The position numbers and the translations under genes were made by a program. Shown in pieces: positions 1-7,636 of a stretch of 64,000 nt of DNA (positions are counted from its first letter, which is position 1; every line of letters begins with the position of its first letter). Where the stretch lies: NCBI GenBank assembly GCA_945893145.1, contig CAMDDZ010000014.1:21364-85363 (forward strand), written 5' to 3'. The stretch is from Rhodoplanes serenus. Lineage in GTDB: Bacteria; Pseudomonadota; Alphaproteobacteria; Rhizobiales; Xanthobacteraceae. Under the pieces are notes generated by a model that saw only the letters and a program-made list of their open reading frames with translations, did no database searches and was not told the origin of the DNA.

Positions 1-589
1 GGCGACCGAGATCATCGCGATTTCGGTCGGGCCGCAGCAAGCCGCGGAAACGATCCGCACCGCGCTCGCCATGGGCGCCGACCGCGGCATCCTGGTGAAG
101 GTCGAAGGCGCGGTCGAGCCGCTGGCGGTGGCGAAAATCCTCAAAGCCGTGGTCGATGCCGAGAAGCCGGGCCTCGTTATCCTGGGCAAGCAGGCGATCG
201 ACGACGACTGCAATCAGACCGGCCAGATGCTCGCCGCTCTCACCGGCTGGCCGCAGGGCACCTTCGCCTCCAAGCTCGCGGTCGATGGCGACAGCATCCA
301 GGTCACGCGTGAGGTCGATGGCGGCCTGCAAACCGTGAAGCTGAAAGGCCCGGCGATCGTGACCACCGATCTGCGATTGAACGAGCCGCGTTACGCCAGC
401 CTGCCGAACATCATGAAGGCGAAGAAGAAGCCGATCGATGAAAAGACGCCGGACGCCTATGGGGTCGATGTGAAGCCGCGGCTCGAAGTGGTGAAGACCC
501 TCGAGCCGCCGAGCCGCAAGGCCGGCGTCAAGGTCGGTTCGCCTGCCGAGCTGGTCGGCAAACTGAAAGACGCGGGAGTGCTGGGATGA
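1..589 (+). CDS. etfB: Electron transfer flavoprotein subunit beta, 5'-truncated by the window edge
   Basis: EtfB pairs with EtfA to carry electrons from acyl-CoA and related dehydrogenases to ETF-ubiquinone oxidoreductase. The reading frame is open from base 2 and gives 195 residues; the family is about 249, so roughly 54 N-terminal residues lie outside the window. The visible part has the EtfB stretch '[18 protein letters not shown]' and the dehydrogenase-recognition loop '[19 protein letters not shown]'. The internal ATG at 71 is not the start, because the frame upstream already reads as EtfB ('[20 protein letters not shown]'). The stop overlaps the etfA start by 4 bases (ATGA), so the two are translationally coupled. 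Confidence 0.95.
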   Translation, partial: ATEIIAISVGPQQAAETIRTALAMGADRGILVKVEGAVEPLAVAKILKAVVDAEKPGLVILGKQAIDDDCNQTGQMLAALTGWPQGTFASKLAVDGDSIQVTREVDGGLQTVKLKGPAIVTTDLRLNEPRYASLPNIMKAKKKPIDEKTPDAYGVDVKPRLEVVKTLEPPSRKAGVKVGSPAELVGKLKDAGVLG

Positions 590-1530
590 CCGCGCTGCTG
601 ATTGCCGAGCACGACAACAAGTCGCTGAAGGATTCCACCAACAAGGCGCTGACCGCCGCGAAGGCGCTCGGCGGCGACGTGCATATTCTGGTCGCTGGCG
701 CCGGTGCGAAGGCCGTGGCCGATGCCGCAGCCAAACTCGACGGCGTGAAGAAGGTGCTGCTGGCCGACGCTCCGGCCTACCAGCATGGGCTGGCGGAGCC
801 GCTGGCCGCGCTGATCGTATCGCTCGCGGGCGCTTATGACGCGATCGTGGCGCCTGCCACGACCGGCGGAAAAAACGTCATGCCGCGGGTCGCAGCCCTG
901 CTCGACGTCATGCAAATCTCTGATGTCAGCAAGGTCCTCGGCCCCGACACATTCGAGCGTCCGGTCTATGCCGGCAACGCGATCCAGGTCGTGAAGTCGA
1001 AGGACGCCAAGAAGGTGCTCACGGTGCGCACTTCGACCTTCCCGGCGGCGGGGGAGGGTGGCTCGGCGCCGGTCGAGACCGTGACGCCGGTGGCGGACCC
1101 TGGCATTTCGTCCTTTGTCGGTGAGGCGCTGTCGAAGAGCGACCGGCCGGAGCTGACCTCCGCCAGGATCATCATCTCGGGCGGCCGCGCCATGCAGAGC
1201 CGCGACAACTTCACCAAGTACATCGAGCCGGTTGCCGACAAACTCGGCGCCGCGGTCGGCGCGTCGCGCGCCGCCGTCGATGCCGGCTACGCGCCGAACG
1301 ACTGGCAGGTCGGGCAGACCGGCAAGGTGGTGGCGCCGGAGCTCTACATCGCGGTTGGGATTTCCGGCGCGATCCAGCATCTCGCCGGTATGAAGGACTC
1401 CAAGGTGATCGTTGCCATCAACAAGGACGAAGAGGCGCCGATCTTCCAGGTCGCCGACTACGGGCTGGTGGCGGACCTCTATCAGGCGCTGCCGGAACTC
1501 GGCGCCGAACTGGACAAGATCAAGCGCTGA
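586..1530 (+). CDS. etfA: Electron transfer flavoprotein subunit alpha
   Basis: This 314-residue protein is the FAD-binding partner of EtfB and has the normal family length. The C-terminal FAD domain is plain: '[12 protein letters not shown]', '[20 protein letters not shown]', '[16 protein letters not shown]' and '[17 protein letters not shown]'. The ATG at 586 overlaps the etfB stop. A 3-hydroxyacyl-CoA dehydrogenase gene follows after 38 bases, as in many alphaproteobacterial etf operons, which fits a role in fatty acid or PHB-related acyl-CoA metabolism. Confidence 0.96.
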   Translation: MTALLIAEHDNKSLKDSTNKALTAAKALGGDVHILVAGAGAKAVADAAAKLDGVKKVLLADAPAYQHGLAEPLAALIVSLAGAYDAIVAPATTGGKNVMPRVAALLDVMQISDVSKVLGPDTFERPVYAGNAIQVVKSKDAKKVLTVRTSTFPAAGEGGSAPVETVTPVADPGISSFVGEALSKSDRPELTSARIIISGGRAMQSRDNFTKYIEPVADKLGAAVGASRAAVDAGYAPNDWQVGQTGKVVAPELYIAVGISGAIQHLAGMKDSKVIVAINKDEEAPIFQVADYGLVADLYQALPELGAELDKIKR

Positions 1531-1568
1531 AAATCCGCTAATCTGGGCGGCAGGGGATTTCGGGCATC

Positions 1569-2450
1569 ATGGCGCAGAGCATTCGCAAGGTTGGCGTGGT
1601 CGGTGCGGGACAGATGGGCAACGGCATTGCCCATGTCTGCGCGCTCGCGGGCTTTCCGGTGCTGCTGAACGACACCAGCCCGGCCCGCATCAAGGAGGCG
1701 CTTGCGACCATCAACGGCAACATGACGCGCCAGGTCAGCAAGAACATCATCACCGAAGACCAGCGCAAAGCCGCGTTGAAGAACATCGGCGCGGCGGAAA
1801 AGTTCGAGGCCTTCGCCGACTGCGATCTGGTGATCGAGACCGCGACCGAGAAGGAAGAGGTCAAACGCAAGATCCTGGCCGAGCTTTGCCCGGTGCTGCG
1901 GCCCGAGGCGATCCTCGCCACCAACACCTCGTCGATCTCGATTACGCGGCTCGCCGCTTCGACCGACCGGCCGGAAAAGTTCATCGGTATTCATTTCATG
2001 AATCCGGTGCCGTTGATGGAGCTGGTCGAGCTGATCCGCGGCATCGCCACCGCGGACGGGACCTTCGAGGCATCCAAGGAATTCGTCAAAAAGCTCGGCA
2101 AGACCATCGCGGTGGCCGAGGACTTCCCGGCCTTCATCGTCAACCGCATTCTGCTGCCGATGATCAACGAGGCGATCTACACGCTCTACGAAGGCGTCGG
2201 CAACGTCGAGGGGATCGACACCGCGATGCGGCTTGGCGCGCACCATCCGATGGGACCGCTGGAGCTTGCCGATTTCATCGGCCTCGATACGTGTTTGTCG
2301 GTGATGCAGGTGCTGCACGAGGGCCTCGCCGATTCCAAATACCGGCCGTGCCCGCTGTTGGTGAAATACGTCGAGGCCGGCTGGCTCGGCCGCAAGGCGC
2401 AGCGCGGCTTCTACGATTATCGCGGCGAGAAGCCGGTGCCGACGCGGTAA
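1569..2450 (+). CDS. 3-hydroxybutyryl-CoA dehydrogenase (3-hydroxyacyl-CoA dehydrogenase family)
   Basis: This 293-residue protein should oxidise (S)-3-hydroxyacyl-CoA to 3-oxoacyl-CoA with NAD(P). The Rossmann motif 'GAGQMGNGIA' lies near residues 12-21, and the catalytic-histidine region 'GIHFMNPVPLMELVE' is near residue 140. The C-terminal helical domain carries 'LGAHHPMGPLELADFIGLD', typical of the short Hbd/FadB2 type. The length is standard for the stand-alone enzyme. It probably belongs to the etfBA transcript. Whether it serves butyrate, PHB or beta-oxidation cannot be told from sequence alone. Confidence 0.92.
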   Translation: MAQSIRKVGVVGAGQMGNGIAHVCALAGFPVLLNDTSPARIKEALATINGNMTRQVSKNIITEDQRKAALKNIGAAEKFEAFADCDLVIETATEKEEVKRKILAELCPVLRPEAILATNTSSISITRLAASTDRPEKFIGIHFMNPVPLMELVELIRGIATADGTFEASKEFVKKLGKTIAVAEDFPAFIVNRILLPMINEAIYTLYEGVGNVEGIDTAMRLGAHHPMGPLELADFIGLDTCLSVMQVLHEGLADSKYRPCPLLVKYVEAGWLGRKAQRGFYDYRGEKPVPTR

Positions 2451-2484
2451 TTACACCGCCACGGAACGCAATCGCGACGCAGCC

Positions 2485-3297
2485 ATGAGCAACGCGCCTT
2501 TGACACCGCAAGAGCAAGAACAGGCCGGCCATCCGGTGACAGCCGCGCCCAAGCTCGTCTGCTACGCGCTGAACGAGTATGCGCCGAAGATCGTGGCAGC
2601 ACGGCCCGATCGTCAATGGATGGATGCGCAGCCGAACCGGCATCCGTACCGTTGCCTGCCGTTGGCAATCGCCAACTCTTATGGCTGGCATCTGTTGTGT
2701 CCGACGCCGATCGAGATCGAGTGGAACGGCGGTCCCGGCCTCGGCGACCTCAAGGTGCGGGCGCTGAAGCCGCTGCAGCCGCCGGGCCGATTGATCGAGA
2801 CGTTCTGCCGTTCGACCTTCGCGTTCGGCATCGCGACCATGTTCATCAATTATATCTTCCAGACCGATCCGGGCTGGGACCTGATGGCGACCGGCCCCGC
2901 GAACGAGCCGAAGGACAACGCCTATCCGCTGACCGGCGTGATCGAGACGTCGTGGCTGCCTTATCCGTTCACGATGAATTGGCAGGTCTTGCGTCCCGGC
3001 AAGGTGAGGTTCGAACAGGACGAGCCGTTTTGCTCGATCTTTCCGGTCCGGACCAACGCGCTGGTCGACTGCCAGCCGGAGATTCGGAATATCTCGTCCA
3101 ACGCGGAGCTTGCGGAGCAGGCCAACGCGTTTCGGCTCAACCGCTTTGACTTTCACTCGCGGTTTTATAGCGGCAACGCCGAGGCAGTGAAGCAGGGTTG
3201 GTCCAAACAATACTTCCAGGGCACGCTCCCGGATGGCACGCGTGCCGAGGAGCACATCAACAAGCTCCGCCTTAACGAGCCGGAGGACCGGCGGTAA
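2485..3297 (+). CDS. DUF6065 family protein
   Basis: This 270-residue cytoplasmic protein has no signal peptide or membrane segment. The sequence ('HPYRCLPLAIANSYGWHLLC', 'TSWLPYPFTMNWQV', 'CSIFPV') matches what I recognise as the DUF6065 family of unknown function. It follows the acyl-CoA dehydrogenase gene by 34 bases on the same strand and may be co-transcribed. A hairpin with U-tracts on both sides follows the stop. No catalytic motif is evident and I assign no function. Confidence 0.7.
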   Translation: MSNAPLTPQEQEQAGHPVTAAPKLVCYALNEYAPKIVAARPDRQWMDAQPNRHPYRCLPLAIANSYGWHLLCPTPIEIEWNGGPGLGDLKVRALKPLQPPGRLIETFCRSTFAFGIATMFINYIFQTDPGWDLMATGPANEPKDNAYPLTGVIETSWLPYPFTMNWQVLRPGKVRFEQDEPFCSIFPVRTNALVDCQPEIRNISSNAELAEQANAFRLNRFDFHSRFYSGNAEAVKQGWSKQYFQGTLPDGTRAEEHINKLRLNEPEDRR

Positions 3298-3318
3298 CGC
3301 CCGCACAGTCGGCAACAA

Positions 3319-3344
3319 AAAAGGACGGCTCGCGCCGCCCTTTT
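3319..3344. terminator. Bidirectional rho-independent terminator
   Basis: An 11-bp stem with one mismatch (AAAAGGACGGC / GCCGCCCTTTT) encloses a TCGC loop, with an A-run on the left and a T-run on the right. It sits between the convergent DUF6065 and GST genes and could end both transcripts. Confidence 0.75.
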
Positions 3345-3364
3345 CGATTCGTATCTGCGTGATG

Positions 3365-4000
3365 TTAGGCCGCAGCGGCCGGCGCTTGGGGCGCGGTCTG
3401 GCCCCAGCACGGCAGCGCCGAGACGCGGCCGAACCATTCCTGGATGCGCCCGTAAGGGCCGAGCGGGAAGTCCGCCGCCTTGGCGTGGAACAGCGGCGCC
3501 GCGATTGAGAAGTCGGCAATTGTGATGTCCTTGCCGACTAGGTAGGGCTGCTTCGCCAGATGCGCGTCGAGCACCTTGGCTTCCTTGTTGAAGCATTCGA
3601 CGCCCTTGGCCACCACCGCCTCATCGGGCGGACCCATGTTCAGGAGCTTCTTCACCAGCCGCTGGAACAACAGCGGCTCGCAACCCTCCTTGCCCCAATG
3701 CATGAGCGACCAGCTCTGCCAGCGCACGATATCGGCGCGCGTGCGCGGGTCGTTCGGGAACAGCGAGCTCGGCGTCTTGCTCGCCAGATATTGCAGGATG
3801 GCGGTCGACTCCCAGAGCTTGAAGTCGCCGTCGACCAGCACCGGCGTACGGCCGGTGGGATTGAGCGCAAGGAAGGCCGGCGTGTGCGAGCCGCCCTTGG
3901 TCAGATCGACGAATTCGTATTCGAGCGGAATGCCGAGATGGGCAGCGACCGCCCGCACTTTCCAGGTGTTCGGTGACGGTGCAAAGCCATAGAGCTTCAT
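3365..4000 (-). CDS. Glutathione S-transferase family protein
   Basis: This 211-residue protein has a thioredoxin-fold N-terminal domain (residues 1-80) and a helical C-terminal domain. The G-site is visible as 'NPTGRTPVLVDGDFKLWEST', with the cis-proline and the Glu-Ser pair that bind glutathione. The C-terminal part has the family aspartate region 'VGKDITIADFSIAAPLF'. The start at 4000 has GGGAG seven bases upstream. It is the last gene of a five-gene minus-strand run headed by an ArsR regulator, which suggests a role in stress or electrophile detoxification. The substrate is unknown. Confidence 0.9.
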   Translation of the reverse strand: MKLYGFAPSPNTWKVRAVAAHLGIPLEYEFVDLTKGGSHTPAFLALNPTGRTPVLVDGDFKLWESTAILQYLASKTPSSLFPNDPRTRADIVRWQSWSLMHWGKEGCEPLLFQRLVKKLLNMGPPDEAVVAKGVECFNKEAKVLDAHLAKQPYLVGKDITIADFSIAAPLFHAKAADFPLGPYGRIQEWFGRVSALPCWGQTAPQAPAAAA

Positions 4001-4050
4001 AGTTTGACTCCCACGTTGGTTGGATAATTTTCAAGGTCTCAGTCGTTCGA

Positions 4051-4791
4051 CTACTCGCAGCACGAATGCGAGGCGACCGGTTTGTCGTCATAGCGATCGT
4101 GGTGGCGCACCCAGGCCATCGTAAAAGGCAACGCCGCTTCGTCGCGGCCCTTTGGCACCAGATCGAGGAAATGGTAGGTGCCGACCAGCATGTCGAGGCC
4201 GCGCGCGTAGGTCGAATAGGTGTGGAACACTGCGCCGGCCGCGTCCTTGCTGAACACGCTGAGCCCGGGCGCTTCCTCGCTCGGAAATTCGCGGAGCTTT
4301 TCGTAATTGTAGTCGAGCTTGCCTTGCTGTTTCTCCTCGGACGTGAACGACACGTGATAGTCGAAGTTGAAGTCGTTGCCGTAGGACGACACCCATTTGA
4401 AGCGCCAACCCATGCGCTTCTGGAACGCCGTGATCTCTTTGTATGGCGCGCGCGACACCACGACGAAGGTGACGTCGCGCTGCGCCAGATGGATCACCGC
4501 GCAGTCGAAATGGTCGGCGAGGAACGAGCAGCTTGGGCAACCCTGCTCCCAACCCGGCCCGAACATGAAGTGATAGACGAGGAGCTGCCCGCGTCCGCCG
4601 AACAGATCGGCGAGCGTTTCTTTGCCGTTCGGACCGTTGAACTCGTAGGCCTTCTCGACCTTGACCCAGGGCAGCTCCTGGCGCTGCCGGCTCAATTCGT
4701 CGCGCGCCTTGGTGAAGGCCTTTTCGCGGGCCAGCAGCGACTTGCGTGCCGCGAGCCATTCGGACTCTGAGACGACTTTGTGCGGTTGCAT
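4051..4791 (-). CDS. DUF899 family thioredoxin-like protein
   Basis: This 246-residue protein opens with 'VVSESEWLAARKSLLAREKA' and 'RQELPWVKVEKAYEF', the hallmarks of DUF899, a thioredoxin-like family of uncertain function. A redox-type motif 'GCPSCSF' follows 'HFMFGPGWEQ'. There is no signal peptide, so it is cytoplasmic. The start is preceded by AGGAGG at good spacing. The gene lies 10 bases downstream of the VOC gene, within the ArsR-headed operon. Such genes commonly travel with SRPBCC and VOC genes; the biochemical role remains unproven. Confidence 0.88.
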   Translation of the reverse strand: MQPHKVVSESEWLAARKSLLAREKAFTKARDELSRQRQELPWVKVEKAYEFNGPNGKETLADLFGGRGQLLVYHFMFGPGWEQGCPSCSFLADHFDCAVIHLAQRDVTFVVVSRAPYKEITAFQKRMGWRFKWVSSYGNDFNFDYHVSFTSEEKQQGKLDYNYEKLREFPSEEAPGLSVFSKDAAGAVFHTYSTYARGLDMLVGTYHFLDLVPKGRDEAALPFTMAWVRHHDRYDDKPVASHSCCE

Positions 4792-4801
4792 GACGGGCCT
4801 C

Positions 4802-5185
4802 CTAGGATTTGACCGGCGTCATCCAGCCGACTCCAGCGCCGCCCGGCTCGGTCAGGATCGCGATGCGGCCGACGTTCGGCACGTCGAAGATCGGGCGCAT
4901 CAGCTTGGCGCCAGCCGCCGTCGCCTTCTTCACCCGCGCATCGACGTCATCGACCGCGAGATAGGACATCCAGGCTTCGGGAAGCTTTTCGAAGCCCGGC
5001 CGGTCGGTCGGAAACAATCCGCCAACCGGTTTGCCGCCCATCATTGCAACCCAATAGGTGGCGCCGTCGTCCATCGGCATCTTGTCGAAGGTCCAGCCGA
5101 TGGTGTCGCCGTAGAATCGCTTGGCGCGCTCCACGTCTTTGGTCAGCAACTCGTTCCAGTAGAAATTTCCATGCGTCCACGCCAT
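4802..5185 (-). CDS. VOC (glyoxalase/bleomycin resistance) family protein
   Basis: This 127-residue protein has the paired beta-alpha-beta-beta-beta modules of the vicinal oxygen chelate fold. 'FYWNELLTKDVERAKRFYGD' begins the first module and 'WMSYLAVDDVDARVKKA' the second, and it ends with 'ILTEPGGAGVGWMTP'. AAGGAG sits six bases before the ATG. Single-gene VOC proteins like this bind or isomerise small electrophiles, but no substrate can be read from the sequence. It is third in the ArsR-SRPBCC-VOC-DUF899-GST run. Confidence 0.88.
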   Translation of the reverse strand: MAWTHGNFYWNELLTKDVERAKRFYGDTIGWTFDKMPMDDGATYWVAMMGGKPVGGLFPTDRPGFEKLPEAWMSYLAVDDVDARVKKATAAGAKLMRPIFDVPNVGRIAILTEPGGAGVGWMTPVKS

Positions 5186-5221
5186 GACTCACTCCTTATT
5201 TCAGGCAACGCCTTGTTGCTT

Positions 5222-5665
5222 TCAGGCAAACGTCTTTTCGAGCTTGTCGAGCGAGCTGGTCCAGCCGTGCTGGTGACGGTCGCGCGCCGGTTCGTCGAAG
5301 AACTGCTCGTGCAGCAGCGTCAGCATGGTGCCCGCGCCATCGGGCCTTAGTGTGACGGTGACCAGCGACTGGCGTTCCGGCGTGCTCTTCCAAGCCCAGG
5401 TGAAGACGAGCTTCTGGTTCGGCACCACCTCGCGATAGGTGCCCAATACTTCGTGGGTGTCGCTCGCCGAGCGCCCAACGATCCGATAGGCGCCGCCGAC
5501 GCGGACGTCCATTTCGGCGTCGACGCTGATGATTTCCATTCCGCCAAACCAGCGCGCTAGTTTTTGCGGGTCGGTCCACGCGGCGTAGACCTTTTCGGGC
5601 GGCGCATTGAGGTGACGTTTGAGGGTGAGGCTTGGCTTGACGTTGGTGCTGGCGGCGACGGACAT
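5222..5665 (-). CDS. SRPBCC / AHSA1-type domain protein
   Basis: This 147-residue START-like protein begins with the AHSA1 pattern 'RHLNAPPEKVYAAWTDPQKL' and 'WFGG', and ends with 'GWTSSLDKLEKTFA'. The family forms a hydrophobic ligand-binding cavity. ArsR-SRPBCC gene pairs are common in proteobacteria and the SRPBCC protein is thought to sense or bind the inducing ligand; that is family knowledge, not shown here. GGAGGAAGAAAC lies directly before the ATG. The first 109 bases overlap the end of the arsR-type gene in another frame. Confidence 0.9.
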   Translation of the reverse strand: MSVAASTNVKPSLTLKRHLNAPPEKVYAAWTDPQKLARWFGGMEIISVDAEMDVRVGGAYRIVGRSASDTHEVLGTYREVVPNQKLVFTWAWKSTPERQSLVTVTLRPDGAGTMLTLLHEQFFDEPARDRHQHGWTSSLDKLEKTFA

Positions 5666-5994
5666 GTTTCTTCCTCCACGAAAGCGGCAAGACGATCGAG
5701 TTGCTGTGACCAGAAGCGCTGGTAGCGGTTGAGCCAGTTCATGGCGTCTTCCATCGGCGCAGCCTTGAGCCGGCAGCTCACGGTACGCCCGGTCTTTTCA
5801 CGCGTGACGAGGCCTGCGTCCGACAGCACGTCGAGGTGCTTCATGACGGCCGGCAATGACATCGCAAAGGGCTGCGCCAGTTCGCTGATCGACAGGCCTT
5901 CGGTGTCGCCCAGACGGGCCAGCAAGGCCCGCCGGGTCGGATCCGAAAGCGCCGCAAATGTGCGGTCCAGCGTGGCTTCTTGAAACTTAACCAT
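5557..5994 (-). CDS. ArsR family winged-helix transcriptional regulator
   Basis: This 145-residue protein has a winged helix-turn-helix domain in residues 1-95: 'LDRTFAALSDPTRRALLARL' at the N-terminus, then 'MSLPAVMKHLDVLSDAGLV' as the recognition helix region. There is no metal-binding ELCVCDL motif, so it is of the SRPBCC-linked type rather than a metal sensor. The last 35 or so residues, after 'FVEEET', are low-complexity and Pro/Ser/Arg-rich; they come from the 109-base overlap with the next gene. The start lies inside a palindrome at 5986-6003, which suggests autorepression of this operon. Confidence 0.93.
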   Translation of the reverse strand: MVKFQEATLDRTFAALSDPTRRALLARLGDTEGLSISELAQPFAMSLPAVMKHLDVLSDAGLVTREKTGRTVSCRLKAAPMEDAMNWLNRYQRFWSQQLDRLAAFVEEETCPSPPAPTSSQASPSNVTSMRRPKRSTPRGPTRKN

Positions 5995-6003
5995 GTGGTT
6001 AAG
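5986..6003. promoter_or_regulatory. Palindromic operator over the ArsR start codon
   Basis: The top strand reads CTTAACCATGTGGTTAAG: two perfect 8-base arms (CTTAACCA / TGGTTAAG) around a 2-base centre. The ATG of the ArsR gene (minus strand, first base at 5994) lies within it. A dyad of this size at the head of an ArsR-led operon is the expected form of an autoregulatory site. Binding is inferred. Confidence 0.6.
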
Positions 6004-6137
6004 TGTAGGCCCGTCGCAGGAGCGCTGTCAACCGCGCGCACAGCAACCGGATCACAATTTCGTGGGCCGACATTTTTGCACGAGCGCCGGTGCGGCGTGC
6101 AGCCACCGCCGTTACCGCGCTGGCGGGGCGGCGGCGT

Positions 6138-6153
6138 TTAACCGTTCGTTAAC
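6138..6153 (+). promoter_or_regulatory. CtrA-type binding box
   Basis: The sequence TTAACCGTTCGTTAAC fits the CtrA full-site consensus TTAA-N7-TTAAC exactly. It lies 60 bases before the start of the 186-residue protein and its YjfB-like neighbour. A third half-site-like GTTAAC follows at 6165-6170. CtrA controls cell-cycle and motility genes in alphaproteobacteria, which fits the downstream YjfB gene. The assignment is by motif only. Confidence 0.5.
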
Positions 6154-6212
6154 TGTCAGGGTTTGTTAACGCAAATTGCCTAGTCTCGCAGCCGGATAGT
6201 GGATGAGTGCCA

Positions 6213-6773
6213 ATGACCACGGCTGCCGTCAGTCCCATTGCATCGAGTACCGCGCAGAACTGGCTGAAGGAAGCTCAGGAGTCGCTCGCCGCTTCGGAAA
6301 ATCCGGGCGGCATGATGGGCGCCCTGCAAAACGCCAGGGGCAATGGCAGCGTCAAATCGTTCCTGGCCACCAGCCAGACCATTTCCAATGCCTTCTCCTT
6401 GATTTCGTCCAGCACCGCGGAAGCTGCGTTCAATTTGGCAGCCCAGATGGGTTCGCAGGCGGCGCATCAGCGCGCGTCCGATCGTCTCGCCGCTGTGCTT
6501 GCGCAAAATCGGCAGCAAACCAATTACACGCCCTCGGAAGGGCTCGCTCCGGTGATCTATTTTGAAGACGGCTCGTCGCTCGATACCGTCGGCAACATCT
6601 TCACCATGGCTGATGGAAAGAAGATCGATAGCACCACCGGTCAGAAATATATCGCGCCGGGCTCGCTGATCCAGATGGCCAATGGCTCCTACCTCGACAC
6701 CGTGAACAACATCCTGACGATGAGCGACGGCACCAAAATTGATACCGTGACGGGACTGACGGTCACGGCTTGA
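6213..6773 (+). CDS. Hypothetical protein with two C-terminal tandem repeats
   Basis: I do not recognise this 186-residue protein. Residues 1-100 are Ala/Ser/Gln-rich and probably helical, with no signal peptide or membrane segment. The C-terminal third holds two copies of a repeat of about 32 residues with the shared pattern 'DGSSLDTVGNIFTMADGKKI' / 'NGSYLDTVNNILTMSDGTKI', each ending in an Asp-Thr/Ser-x-Thr-Gly turn. ATG 6213 is preferred over an in-frame GTG at 6207 because GGATGA lies six bases upstream of it. The YjfB-type gene follows after 47 bases, and a CtrA-type box precedes it, so a role linked to motility or the cell cycle is possible. Confidence 0.7.
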   Translation: MTTAAVSPIASSTAQNWLKEAQESLAASENPGGMMGALQNARGNGSVKSFLATSQTISNAFSLISSSTAEAAFNLAAQMGSQAAHQRASDRLAAVLAQNRQQTNYTPSEGLAPVIYFEDGSSLDTVGNIFTMADGKKIDSTTGQKYIAPGSLIQMANGSYLDTVNNILTMSDGTKIDTVTGLTVTA

Positions 6774-6820
6774 GTTCACTCTCCCGATGGCTGCGCAACT
6801 TCGCGTAACGAGTTTCGAGC

Positions 6821-7021
6821 ATGGACGTCGCTTCCATCGCAGCCGCCTTCATCGCTCAGCAGACCGCGCAATTGCAGACCGCGGTCGCCGCCAAGATGCT
6901 GCGCATGAATGCGGATCAGGCGAACAACGCCGAGCAGCTGTTGCAGGCCGCGCAGCAGAATTTCAAAAGCCTCGCCAACGTGGCGGCCGGCGTCGGCCAA
7001 AACCTCGACATCTCGGTTTGA
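6821..7021 (+). CDS. YjfB-type putative motility protein
   Basis: This 66-residue Ala/Gln-rich helical protein begins 'MDVASIAAAFIAQQTAQLQT' and ends 'GQNLDISV'. Size, N-terminal MD(V/I) start and the Gly-x-Asn-(L/I)-Asp-Ile end resemble Bacillus YjfB and the YjfB putative-motility family as I know them. The ribosome site is weak. It lies just after the repeat protein and just before a clear hairpin terminator at 7046-7080, so the two genes look like a complete small transcript. Its function is not established in the family. Confidence 0.65.
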   Translation: MDVASIAAAFIAQQTAQLQTAVAAKMLRMNADQANNAEQLLQAAQQNFKSLANVAAGVGQNLDISV

Positions 7022-7045
7022 CGGCGAGTCGATAGAGATTTTCGC

Positions 7046-7080
7046 CCGCGCCATCCCCAACCGCTGGGGACGCGGATTTT
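7046..7080 (+). terminator. Hairpin terminator after the YjfB-type gene
   Basis: The outer stem is CCGCG/CGCGG and the inner stem TCCCC/GGGGA, with a 7-base loop and a 3-base left bulge, followed by ATTTT. It begins 25 bases after the stop codon of the preceding gene. Confidence 0.65.
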
Positions 7081-7085
7081 CCAGT

Positions 7086-7593
7086 TTACAAATCGAACGA
7101 ATAAGCCCACTAGGTATACCGTCCTATCCAACCGAGGGCGTCATCATGAGACGTCGTGCTGGCGGGGTGGGATGCGGCGCCTGCGGATTGGCCTCGTAAA
7201 CCAATCCCCGGGAGGCCTCGGGTAACTGTCCCCCCTACTACGAGGGGCGCCCAGCTTTGGGTGACACGGGGACCGGATGAACGGCGGCGTAAGCCGCCGG
7301 GATCAGGGCGAGCGCGAGTTCGCTGCCGGTTCTTGTCAGTCACGGTTCCGAGACGCCCAAAATCGCCGCGATGGAGCGTCGGCCGGCGCGCGCCCACGAA
7401 TTTGGGCGCCACGCCGGTTAGTCCCCGGTGGAGTAATCCATCGGCGGACGAGGCGTGATCGAGATGTGGCGTCGACCGGCGCTCCATCCCCTCGGATTTT
7501 CCGAGGACCAACAAGACGGCGCCCGGGCGCCCAACAAATCCCGGCGATGGCGCACGTCTGCATCACAAGAAACCACAAGGAGCAGGGAGAGCA
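7086..7593 (+). other. Hairpin-rich region without a convincing gene (candidate structured RNA or leader)
   Basis: No family-recognisable protein is encoded here on either strand. The stretch contains several strong dyads: CGGCGGC-GTAA-GCCGCCG at 7282-7299 (GNRA loop), GCGCCCA/TGGGCGC at 7390-7409, CCTCGG/CCGAGG at 7490-7506, and the perfect palindrome GGCGCCCGGGCGCC at 7519-7532. It ends in a strong ribosome site (AAGGAGCAGGGAGAGCAG) before an ATG at 7594, whose frame runs antisense into the 3' end of the TPP enzyme gene. A 17-codon ORF (7146-7199, Cys/Gly/Arg-rich) lies near its left end. It could be a conserved ncRNA, a leader of a gene that has been lost, or both. Confidence 0.45.
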
Positions 7594-7636
7594 GATGAAC
7601 ACACGCCGTGCCGCGCGTTCCTTCTCTCGGCTCGCG

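Noticed and set aside
457..1380. 307-codon minus-strand frame over etfBA
   Set aside because: Antisense shadow of etfA; Arg/His-rich translation and no family character.
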